Positions 1-6,593 of a stretch of DNA of 7,956 bases are shown here, piece after piece. Below the pieces are notes generated by a model. That model did not search any database. It was not told where the DNA came from and worked only from the letters and a program-made list of their open reading frames with translations. Each line of letters starts with the position of its first letter. Position 1 is the stretch's first letter. The stretch is from assembly GCA_016869775.1 (NCBI GenBank), contig VGDJ01000057.1, positions 1 through 7,956 of the forward strand. The letters are read 5' to 3'. Made by a program: the position numbers and the translations under genes. This stretch comes from Alphaproteobacteria bacterium (lineage in GTDB: Bacteria > Pseudomonadota > Alphaproteobacteria > Rickettsiales > UBA1997).

Positions 1-514
1 GCCAGCTGAATGCTCTTCAAATTTAGCGCGCTTTGATGGTGTTCGATATGGTTTTAGAACTTCAACTGAAAACTTGTCAATTCAAGAAATGTATCAAAAA
101 ACTCGTGCCGAAGGTTTTGGCGCCGAAGTCAAAAAGCGTATTATGATTGGAACTTATGTTTTATCAGCTGGCTATTATGACGCCTACTACAAAAAGGCTC
201 AAAGAGTACGTCGATTAATTTGCCAAGATTTCGTTGAAGCTTTCAAAAAAGTCGATGCCATTCTTACACCTTCAACGCCAAATTCAGCTTTTGGCTTCGA
301 AGAAATGAAAAATTTTGATGCAGTTAAAATTTATCTTAACGACGTTTTTACCGTACCATCAAATCTAGCTGGCCTCCCAGCTATGTCGGTTCCGGCAGGC
401 TTTGACAACCAAGGACTTCCACTTGGTTTGCAAATAATTTCTAAACATTTTGACGAACAAACCATGTTTAATGTTGCTTTAGCCATAGAAGAACAAACAT
501 CGCTAAAAAAATAA
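1..514 (+). CDS. gatA: Glutamyl/aspartyl-tRNA amidotransferase subunit A, C-terminal part
   Basis: GatA is the amidase subunit of the GatCAB complex, which converts Glu-tRNA-Gln and Asp-tRNA-Asn to the amidated forms in the cytoplasm, using ammonia released from glutamine. The frame is open from base 2, upstream of the first ATG at 74, so the gene enters from outside the window and only about 170 C-terminal residues are present. Visible hallmarks are PAECSSNLARFDGVRYG at the window start (families usually have PAEASSNLARFDGVRYG), EGFGAEVKKRIMIGTYVLSAGYYDAYY, the proline-rich ILTPSTP, and YLNDVFTVPSNLAGLPAMSVP near the end, followed by GLPLGLQII. The Ser-cisSer-Lys catalytic triad lies upstream and cannot be checked. 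From knowledge of the family, the conserved Arg in the EVKKR segment and the Asp in YLND are probable glutamine-site residues. It ends in TAA, 22 nt before the next gene. The family assignment is near certain. Confidence 0.96.
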   Translation, partial: PAECSSNLARFDGVRYGFRTSTENLSIQEMYQKTRAEGFGAEVKKRIMIGTYVLSAGYYDAYYKKAQRVRRLICQDFVEAFKKVDAILTPSTPNSAFGFEEMKNFDAVKIYLNDVFTVPSNLAGLPAMSVPAGFDNQGLPLGLQIISKHFDEQTMFNVALAIEEQTSLKK

Positions 515-536
515 TTACAAAAAACTTCACTTAAAA

Positions 537-845
537 ATGATCAATTTTTTTAGGTCAAATTTTTTGTTCTTTACGCTTGCTTTGATCGGGGTTTCAAGCC
601 TCTTTTACAAAATCGATTTTGGCGCATATTTTATCGGCGATTTAGCTGACGGAAGACTCAACAACCATATCTTCGAGCATTTTTATTTAGCTTTTACCAA
701 TCAAATCCCCAGCTTTAAGCAAGCCAGCTTTTTTTACCCCGCTCCCTCAACAATAATGATGAGCGATAGCCACTGGCTTTTGGGGCCGTTTTATAGCCTA
801 TTAAGAATCGTTGGCTTTAAAATGGAATTGTCATTTATCTCATAA
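537..845 (+). CDS. N-terminal fragment of the broken membrane protein
   Basis: This is a 102-residue frame whose last two codons (Ile-Ser) lie past the frameshift. It holds one clear membrane helix (about residues 8-25), then the predicted periplasmic loop with Gly-Asp-Leu at about 34-36, where GT-C enzymes carry a catalytic acidic residue, and the conserved FYPAP and SDSHW segments. On its own it would lack nearly all membrane helices, so a working product is unlikely. The start ATG has no recognisable ribosome binding site, as is usual in this window. It is listed separately because an automatic annotation would show it as its own gene. Confidence 0.45.
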   Translation: MINFFRSNFLFFTLALIGVSSLFYKIDFGAYFIGDLADGRLNNHIFEHFYLAFTNQIPSFKQASFFYPAPSTIMMSDSHWLLGPFYSLLRIVGFKMELSFIS

Positions 846-958
846 TTTTAGCGGGATGTTTGGCCAATTTCGTGATATGCTACTATGTTCTTAGAAAATT
901 TAACTTTTCGTAAAATGGCTCAGCTGTAGGCGCCTACGTTTTCGCCTTCAGTCAAATC

Positions 959-2146
959 ATGTTATTCAAGCTTGACCACATGCAACTTAACTTCAAAATC
1001 TTCGTGCCTTTGGCCATTTTGTTTTGCAAAGAATATATCGATAAAAAAGACTTCAAATATATCAGTTACATAGTTCTGTGCATTACTCTACAAATCTTTT
1101 GTAACCCTTATAACGGCAATTTTTTGGCTTTTTTTATTTTCACAATATTTTTGTTTTTTCTCAGCCATTTCAAGATCAACGAAATAAATCAAATTTCTCC
1201 GCATAAATATTCTCTAAAAATCACGATTCCGCTTTTAATTCTCAGTTTTCTAGCGCTTATGATTTTTGGCAAAGCCTATTTGGAAATTAAAAACTTATAC
1301 AAACTTAACGCCCCGATAACACTCGGACATTATTTTGAAATTCGCGATCTTTTTACGATATTTAACTCTCCAATCGTCGATTTTATCGCCAAATATATAT
1401 CGCTTGATTACATGGAAAAAGATGGCGAGAACAGCTTCTTTATAGGCTTCGGAAGCCTATTGGCATTGATATTTTTGTTTACGCAAAAAAATTTTTACAA
1501 AGATTTGAATTTGTTCGAAAAAATTTTGCTCAAATCAACAATTTTTATGCTGATTTTCTTTATCCTCGATCAATATTTGGGGTTGTTTTATTTTTTACAA
1601 ATTTGCATCCCGAGCTTCACAAATCTTCGCGCATCAAATCGATTTTTTTACGTGGTTTTTTTTGGATTTGTTTATTTCTTAACGCTCGCTTTCAACAAAG
1701 CTGAGGCGAGCAAACGTCTAAAAATAAAAATATTTTATTGCTTATTTTTAATCGCAATTATCGCCGAATCATCATTTTCCAAAATTAGCAAAACAAAAAT
1801 TGGCTCAGAGAAAAATAATATTGAGAAATACCAAGAATTAATGGCAAAAAACGGTGGAAATAATTCAATTTTTTGGTTTGTTAGATCAAATAAAGAGCCC
1901 ATGTATGATGTTATTCAAGAACTAAATATGATGATCGCCAGCCAACAAAAACAATATAAAATAATAAATGGCTATTCTTCATTTATGCCATACATATCGA
2001 GACAACTGGAATCTTGCGAAGATTCTTACAATTACTTGCCACAAATAGAAAAAAGTTTTTCACAAGTTTTTGGGCAAGAATTCAAGTATGACAGAGAAAA
2101 AATCAAGATTTTTTACAACAAAGAACTCTGCAAAACACCGAAATAA
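959..2146 (+). CDS. C-terminal open frame of the broken membrane protein (395 residues)
   Basis: This open frame starts at the first ATG after the premature stop at 911-913. No GTG or TTG start lies between them, and there is no Shine-Dalgarno sequence before 959. It has about eight hydrophobic segments (for example residues 10-24, 54-71, 88-104, and several between 155 and 270), then a soluble tail of roughly 110 residues with NGYSSFMP at 337-344. That motif recalls the NGYSG(F/Y)xP pattern of large bacterial membrane proteins of this kind. ATG 959 falls inside a conserved stretch (VFAFSQIMLFKLDHMQL), so it looks like an internal methionine and not a true start. The frame stays clean for 395 codons, so the lesions are recent, artefactual, or the C-terminal part is still translated. 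Its product is otherwise unidentified. Confidence 0.5.
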   Translation: MLFKLDHMQLNFKIFVPLAILFCKEYIDKKDFKYISYIVLCITLQIFCNPYNGNFLAFFIFTIFLFFLSHFKINEINQISPHKYSLKITIPLLILSFLALMIFGKAYLEIKNLYKLNAPITLGHYFEIRDLFTIFNSPIVDFIAKYISLDYMEKDGENSFFIGFGSLLALIFLFTQKNFYKDLNLFEKILLKSTIFMLIFFILDQYLGLFYFLQICIPSFTNLRASNRFFYVVFFGFVYFLTLAFNKAEASKRLKIKIFYCLFLIAIIAESSFSKISKTKIGSEKNNIEKYQELMAKNGGNNSIFWFVRSNKEPMYDVIQELNMMIASQQKQYKIINGYSSFMPYISRQLESCEDSYNYLPQIEKSFSQVFGQEFKYDREKIKIFYNKELCKTPK

Positions 2147-2158
2147 TTAGTTAAAAGT

Positions 2159-2194
2159 CCCTAATAACGGCCCTAAGAACGCCCCTAACAACGC
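2159..2194. repeat. Three-copy 12-bp tandem repeat over the thrS stop codon
   Basis: Three adjacent 12-mers read ccctaataacgg, ccctaagaacgc and ccctaacaacgc, consensus ccctaaNaacgS. The third copy overlaps the last codons and stop of thrS on the minus strand. Because the unit is a multiple of three, each copy places a TAG in the thrS frame. The repeat also fills most of the 38-bp gap between the convergent membrane-protein gene and thrS. I see no convincing stem-loop terminator there. Confidence 0.8.
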
Positions 2195-4122
2195 TCTTCA
2201 ATTTCGAGCAAAATTTTATCGACAAAATCATTCAACTTCATCGAATCTTGCTTATCGCTACCAATTTTTCGCACCGAAACCATATTTTCGTTGGCTTCTT
2301 TTTTGCCAACAGCCACAATATATGGAATTTTTTTCAGCGAATGCTCACGAATTTTATACGAAATTTTTTGCGCATCGATATCGAGTTCAACCCTTATGCC
2401 ACTTGATTTCAGCGCCGAATAAACTTTTTTAGCATATTCATCGGTTTCGTTAGTAATCGTCGCCACCACAACATGCACTGGCGCAAGCCATAATGGAAAT
2501 TTACCAGCATAATTTTCAATCAAAATGCCGATAAAACGCTCCAAACTCCCAAGAATGGCGCGATGAAGCATAACTGGTCGCTTCTTAGATCCATCTTGAG
2601 CAATATAAGTCACTCCCAATCTTTCGGGTAAAACAAAATCGACTTGCAAAGTTCCGCATTGCCATTGGCGCTTCAAGGCGTCGACCAAAGTAAATTCTAG
2701 CTTTGGACCATAAAATGCACCCTCACCCGGATTTAATTCATATTCCAAACCAGCATGATTGACCGCTTGCTCTAGCGCCCTTTCGGCCTTATCCCAAACT
2801 TCATCCGAACCAGCCCTTTTTTCAGGTCGTGTCGAAAATTTTACCAAAATATCATTAAAACCAAAATCTTTATAAACTGCTTTTAAAAGCTCACAAAAAG
2901 CCAAAGTTTCGTCGTTAATTTGATGTTCTTCACAAAAAATATGAGCATCATCTTGCGTGAAAGACCTAACTCGCATAATGCCGTGAAGTGACCCCGAAGA
3001 TTCGTTACGATGGCATGAACCAAATTCAGCCATTCGCAATGGAAGTTGACGGTAAGATTTTAAATCTTGGTTAAAAATTTGTACATGCCCAGGGCAATTC
3101 ATGGGTTTAACTGCCAGAAGACGATTCTCCGATTCGGCAATAAACATATTGTCGCGAAATTTTTCCCAATGACCTGATTTTTCCCACAAAACTTTGTCTA
3201 TTAATTGCGGAGTTTTGACCTCGATATATCCATTATCAAAAATTTTTTTACGAATATAATTCTCAATTTCTCGATATAAAATATAACCCTTATGATGCCA
3301 AAATACTGATCCGGTGGCCTCTTCCTGAATATGAAATAAATCAAGTTCACGACCAAGTTTGCGATGATCGCGTTTTTCGGCCTCTTCAAGCATGTGAAGA
3401 TAATTTTTTAACGATTCTTCGCTTTCCCAAGCCGTTCCGTATATACGTTGCAACATTTCATTTTTGGAATCACCACGCCAATAAGCACCAGCGACTTTCA
3501 TCAATTTAAAGTATTTTATGTGGGAGGTCGAGGGAGCGTGAGGTCCGCGACATAAATCAATAAAATTTCCTTGACGATAAAGAGAAATTTTTTCGTTAGA
3601 TGGAATTGAAGCAATAATTTCGGCTTTATATTTTTCGCCAATTTTTTCGAAAAATTTTACGGCTTCGTCGCGTTCCCACTCTTCACGCGTAATTTTTTCA
3701 TCGCGCTTAGCTATTTCATGCATTTTGTTTTCAATTTTTTCTAAATCTTGCATCGAGAAAGCCTCGCTTCTGGCAAAATCATAATAAAAACCATTTTCAA
3801 TTGCCGGCCCAATAGTGACTTGAGTTTCGGGATAAAGCTCTTTGACTGCTTCAGCCATAAGGTGGGCGCAATCGTGGCGAATTATTTCGAGAGCGTCATT
3901 GTGGCTCGAAGAGTTATTTGCAGATTTTGGCGTAATTATTTCTATCGAAGCATTATTTTTGATCAAGCAAGACAAATCTTGAAGCTTTCCATCAACTTTG
4001 ATTGCCAAAGCCAATTTCGATAAAGAAAGTGAAATAGATTTGGCAATTTCAACGCCACTCACACCCTTTGGATATTGACGCACTGCACCATCGGGCAATT
4101 TAATTTCGATAATATTATTCAT
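2185..4122 (-). CDS. thrS: Threonyl-tRNA synthetase
   Basis: This cytoplasmic class II aminoacyl-tRNA synthetase charges tRNA-Thr and clears mischarged Ser-tRNA-Thr. At 645 residues it has the usual full-length bacterial architecture. An N-terminal TGS domain covers about 1-65. The editing domain follows, with HxxxH at 83-87 (HDCAH) and CxxxH at 191-195 (CRGPH). The catalytic core has MNCPGH (341-346), motif 2 around CHRNESSGSLHGIMRVR (370-386), the QDDAHIF segment, and motif 3 HRAILGSLERF (520-530). The zinc ligands expected from E. coli ThrRS are C343, H394 and H520, all present. A C-terminal anticodon-binding domain runs from about 545. The ATG begins one base after the stop of the upstream gene (TAA-A-ATG) with no Shine-Dalgarno sequence, suggesting translational coupling. 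The stop is TAG, inside a 12-bp tandem repeat. No leader element is seen directly upstream, since that sequence is coding. Confidence 0.98.
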   Translation of the reverse strand: MNNIIEIKLPDGAVRQYPKGVSGVEIAKSISLSLSKLALAIKVDGKLQDLSCLIKNNASIEIITPKSANNSSSHNDALEIIRHDCAHLMAEAVKELYPETQVTIGPAIENGFYYDFARSEAFSMQDLEKIENKMHEIAKRDEKITREEWERDEAVKFFEKIGEKYKAEIIASIPSNEKISLYRQGNFIDLCRGPHAPSTSHIKYFKLMKVAGAYWRGDSKNEMLQRIYGTAWESEESLKNYLHMLEEAEKRDHRKLGRELDLFHIQEEATGSVFWHHKGYILYREIENYIRKKIFDNGYIEVKTPQLIDKVLWEKSGHWEKFRDNMFIAESENRLLAVKPMNCPGHVQIFNQDLKSYRQLPLRMAEFGSCHRNESSGSLHGIMRVRSFTQDDAHIFCEEHQINDETLAFCELLKAVYKDFGFNDILVKFSTRPEKRAGSDEVWDKAERALEQAVNHAGLEYELNPGEGAFYGPKLEFTLVDALKRQWQCGTLQVDFVLPERLGVTYIAQDGSKKRPVMLHRAILGSLERFIGILIENYAGKFPLWLAPVHVVVATITNETDEYAKKVYSALKSSGIRVELDIDAQKISYKIREHSLKKIPYIVAVGKKEANENMVSVRKIGSDKQDSMKLNDFVDKILLEIEERC

Positions 4123-4123
4123 T

Positions 4124-5707
4124 TTATTGATAATTTTTTTGATAATTATTGTGCAAGTAAACTCTTAGATCTTTATTTAAAGCTAAATCATTTCGATTCT
4201 CAATTGTATAATTTTTTTTGACAAAAGCGCAGTTTGAAGCTGTTTTTTCTCTTAAAACCAATAAATTAAATTTAAAGTTATTTGCAAAATATTTGGTTAA
4301 TTTATCGCATATTTGATTAGTGAGATGAAAAATCATTACATGTTTATCATTTTTAATCATATGCATCATCGGTGATCGATAAACATCATCGATAAAATCA
4401 ACATCAATACCAATATCATTTTGCGCATATTCATCCATTATTTTTTCAAGAAGCTGTGTTTGCAAAGCAACTTTTTTTTGATCAAAAATTATCAAATCGA
4501 TAATCGATATTTGCAATAAACCGACGAAAATTAAGATTGGGATAATGAATTTTTTTAACTTATTTAAATCGTAATTTCGGAAGATTAAATAAAAAATTAT
4601 TGGGACACCGCTTATTAGCATTCTGTAACCATCATGACCATAAAACAGGATTAACATGACATAAAATATAAAATAAAAACTCTCGATAACTATTATTTTT
4701 GGCAATGTTTTTAATCGTAAATTTTGAAAAATTTTGATTAAAAAAAACATTAAGCCCGCCAACATTATCAAAAAAATCATCAAGTTGTGATACGTATAAT
4801 TTATATAAAGTTTCAACATAAAAAAAGTGGTAAAATAAAGTTGTTCAAAAGGGTTATTAAGTAATTTTTTATAATTAATAATTATTGTGTTTAAATAATG
4901 CCAAGCAAGATTATTGTAAGCGTAAAGATGAATAATAAATGGCAAAACAATCGCAAAGATTACAAAAAATATGGTATTTTTGATGTCAATTTCTTGCTCT
5001 TCTTTTTGGAATTCATTTTTGGAAAATTTACAAAATAACCTAAAAAACAAACCTAAAACTGGAATCAAAACTAAATATTTGACTCTTAAAAACATTATGG
5101 TTGAGCTTAAAAAAAGGCATAAATAATAAAAACCTCCTTCACGCTTTTTGGCAAATAAAGTTAAATAAAAACTTATCATAATAAATGCGCCAGTGAATAT
5201 TTCGGCGTTTGAATCGCATAAAAAAATCAACAATGGCGAAAACCACAAAACCAAAATTAAGTTTATGAATGATTTTTTTGGTTCTAAATAATTGATTAAG
5301 ATTAAATGACAAAAATAAAGCATCGTCAAACATAAGACAAATTGCGATGAAGCGATCACAAAAAATTCATTGTCAAATAAAAAAAAGAATAACGATAAAA
5401 AAAGCGAATAAATTGGAAAATGGTAGGGCTTGAAGTTCTGTAAATCGTAATTAGCAAATTCAACTTGATCAAAATATAAATCCAAACCCAACTTGGCAAT
5501 ATCATGAATTGAGCTTTGTCTATAAATATTTTTAGCCTCGGTTAAATAATAACCATAAGCATCATTAGTTGAAAAAACTGGTTTGCCGTCAGCCATAAAA
5601 TAAATCAGCAATTGAGCACAAAGAATCATTAAAGCGAAACCCGCAAGACAATGAATTTTGTTTTTAAAATCAAAGTTGCTTAGATAATTTGTCAAAAAAT
5701 TTTTCAT
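4124..5707 (-). CDS. Predicted GT-C-type membrane glycosyltransferase
   Basis: This is a polytopic membrane protein of 527 residues from the ATG at 5707, the start preferred because it leaves a 13-nt gap after queH. The frame is open to an ATG at 5776, which would overlap queH by 56 nt and add 23 residues. It follows the plan of GT39/ArnT-like GT-C transferases that move sugars from polyprenyl-phosphate carriers: TM1 at about 20-38, then a periplasmic loop with NDAYGYYLTEAKNIY (Asp at 49, the likely catalytic-acid position), HFPIYSLFLSLFFFLF (95-110), about ten helices, HDGYR near 358 just before another helix (compare the RY segment of the family), and a soluble tail from about 415. Sugar and acceptor are unknown. 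Some stretches, such as 4681-4740 with 12 G or C of 60, are much more AT-rich than thrS. The tail ends in NNYQKNYQ, a 12-bp duplication. Membrane protein is certain, GT-C is likely. Confidence 0.8.
   Translation of the reverse strand: MKNFLTNYLSNFDFKNKIHCLAGFALMILCAQLLIYFMADGKPVFSTNDAYGYYLTEAKNIYRQSSIHDIAKLGLDLYFDQVEFANYDLQNFKPYHFPIYSLFLSLFFFLFDNEFFVIASSQFVLCLTMLYFCHLILINYLEPKKSFINLILVLWFSPLLIFLCDSNAEIFTGAFIMISFYLTLFAKKREGGFYYLCLFLSSTIMFLRVKYLVLIPVLGLFFRLFCKFSKNEFQKEEQEIDIKNTIFFVIFAIVLPFIIHLYAYNNLAWHYLNTIIINYKKLLNNPFEQLYFTTFFMLKLYINYTYHNLMIFLIMLAGLMFFLIKIFQNLRLKTLPKIIVIESFYFIFYVMLILFYGHDGYRMLISGVPIIFYLIFRNYDLNKLKKFIIPILIFVGLLQISIIDLIIFDQKKVALQTQLLEKIMDEYAQNDIGIDVDFIDDVYRSPMMHMIKNDKHVMIFHLTNQICDKLTKYFANNFKFNLLVLREKTASNCAFVKKNYTIENRNDLALNKDLRVYLHNNYQKNYQ
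4127..4150. repeat. Two-copy 12-bp direct repeat at the 3' end of the GT-C gene
   Basis: Read on the minus strand, AATAATTATCAA (4150-4139) is followed at once by AAAAATTATCAA (4138-4127), 11 of 12 bases matching. It encodes the last eight residues, NNYQKNYQ, directly before the stop. It is a short in-frame duplication, probably from replication slippage in AT-rich DNA. Confidence 0.7.
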
Positions 5708-5720
5708 AAAAATGGTGATT

Positions 5721-6488
5721 TTATTTTTTGCTAGAATTGAATTCGGTAGGCTCAAGATAGTGATAAAATTCTTCACCGATTTTTATTTCATCGCGACCTT
5801 TTGAAGACCTCCAATTATTGGTATCGCGCAAAGAAAAAATACAACCGCAATATTCTTGTTTATAAAATTCTTCATCTTTGGCGATTTGGTACATGCGCTC
5901 TGCTCCCCCAAACTTTCGCCAATTATATGTCCAATAATTAACTCCTTCATAATTTTTTGAAGCTCGAACCCCGCATTCATTGATTTGATCCATATTTTTC
6001 CAACGCGAAATTCCGAGAGAAGAAGTGATTACGTTAAAACCATTTTCATGGGCATAAAGTGCGGTGCGCTCAAAACGCATATCGAAGCATTTTGTGCATC
6101 TAACGCCACGCTCTGGCTCCATTTCAAGACCTTTAGCACGCGCAAACCAGTTCTGAACATCGTAATCTGCATCAACAAAAGGAATTTCAAGCTTTTCAGC
6201 GAATCGAATATTTTCAAGCTTACGAATTTCATATTCTTTTTTGGGGTGAATATTAGGATTGTAAAAGAAAATTGTTAGATCAATATTTGAGGCTTTCATT
6301 CGCTCCATAATATCGCCTGCACAAGGCGCACAGCAACTATGCATCAAAACTTTATTGCTATTAAATTCAGCCGGAATTTCTAATAAGTAATTTTGATTTT
6401 GACTTGACTTAGATTGCTCCATGACCTCGTTGGTTTTTTTATTTTTTGACTCTAAAAAATCACGCTGACGATTGTTTTTTATATTCAT
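5721..6488 (-). CDS. queH: Epoxyqueuosine reductase QueH
   Basis: QueH (formerly DUF208) reduces epoxyqueuosine to queuosine at wobble position 34 of tRNAs for Tyr, His, Asn and Asp, the last step of the pathway. It is a cobalamin-independent alternative to QueG and uses an iron-sulfur cluster. The 255-residue frame has the signature VLMHSCCAPC with C52, C53 and C56, FFYNPNIHPKKEYEIRK (74-90), VDADYD (105-110), EPERGVRCTKCFDMRFERTA with C131 and C134, SSLGISRWKN (156-165), and EYCGCIFSLRDTN with C214 and C216. These cysteines are the expected cluster ligands. The first 22 residues are polar and lack family similarity. The ATG at 6422 (residue 23) would leave 29 residues before C52, closer to alphaproteobacterial relatives as I recall them, and is a serious alternative start. 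The stop is 13 nt before the likely start of the GT-C gene, so the three minus-strand genes look like one operon. Confidence 0.96.
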   Translation of the reverse strand: MNIKNNRQRDFLESKNKKTNEVMEQSKSSQNQNYLLEIPAEFNSNKVLMHSCCAPCAGDIMERMKASNIDLTIFFYNPNIHPKKEYEIRKLENIRFAEKLEIPFVDADYDVQNWFARAKGLEMEPERGVRCTKCFDMRFERTALYAHENGFNVITSSLGISRWKNMDQINECGVRASKNYEGVNYWTYNWRKFGGAERMYQIAKDEEFYKQEYCGCIFSLRDTNNWRSSKGRDEIKIGEEFYHYLEPTEFNSSKK

Positions 6489-6593
6489 TGCAAGACGTAA
6501 ATTTGATAAATTGAAATTGTTTTTAGTGTTTTAAAGAATATATTTTGAGCCCTACCAGTCTAAATCAATACTAAAAATATACAATTAAAAATT
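6489..6593. promoter_or_regulatory. Divergent promoter region between queH and mutM
   Basis: This 105-bp AT-rich gap separates the minus-strand queH operon from the plus-strand mutM pair and must hold promoters for both. On the plus strand, TTGTTT (6517-6522) and TATATT (6539-6544) are spaced 16 bp apart, a fair sigma-70-like match with a weak -35. The AATATATT palindrome at 6537-6544 also gives a TATATT on the minus strand, so the two promoters may share a -10 region. In DNA this AT-rich such matches arise easily by chance. No operator, riboswitch or RNA gene is recognisable. Confidence 0.35.

Larger units (their letters stand above)
537..2146 (+). pseudogene. Broken gene for a YfhO/GT-C-like polytopic membrane protein
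   Basis: Two open frames here are halves of one gene. The first (537-845) reads a TM helix, then FIGDLADGRLNNHIFEHFY and a FYP...MSDSHWLLGPFYSLLR segment, and stops at TAA 843-845. Frame 2 continues the protein without a gap (YLIILAGCLANFVICYYVLRKFNFS), then meets TAA at 911-913, then resumes with NGSAVGAYVFAFSQIM. Adding one T to the TTT at 834-836 restores SFYLII, and the repaired length (1611 nt) is an exact multiple of three, giving about 536 residues including the stop position. The layout (TM1, acidic GDL loop, many helices, and a C-terminal domain with NGYSSFMP) recalls large bacterial integral membrane proteins of the YfhO/GT-C type, which handle lipid-linked sugars. The substrate is unknown. 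It lies 22 nt after gatA and may be cotranscribed. Sequencing error is an alternative for the T deletion, less so for the stop. Confidence 0.72.

Noticed and set aside
828..845. Programmed -1 frameshift joining the two membrane-protein frames
   Set aside because: The needed shift is -1, but there is no slippery heptamer at the junction, and a second barrier (TAA at 911-913) would need separate recoding. Mutation or error is simpler.
911..913. Reassigned or recoded TAA codon
   Set aside because: TAA ends gatA, queH, mutM, the GT-C gene and the lipoprotein gene in the normal place, so it is a stop in this organism.
2147..2184. Bidirectional intrinsic terminator between the convergent genes
   Set aside because: I could not find a stable stem with a T-run. 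The segment is mainly the 12-bp direct repeat, which does not fold on itself.
3748..4023. 91-residue plus-strand frame inside thrS
   Set aside because: It lies antisense within the strongly conserved TGS and editing domains of ThrRS, and its translation shows no family features.
4123..4200. T-box or other leader controlling thrS
   Set aside because: thrS begins one base after the upstream gene's stop, and the sequence before it is coding, leaving no room for a leader RNA.
5708..5776. Upstream ATG at 5776 as the true start of the GT-C gene
   Set aside because: It would overlap the queH 3' end by 56 nt, and the added 23 residues carry no family feature. The ATG at 5707 leaves a normal 13-nt gap.
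5985..6278. 97-residue plus-strand frame inside queH
   Set aside because: It is antisense to conserved QueH sequence including the cluster cysteines, so it is a shadow frame.
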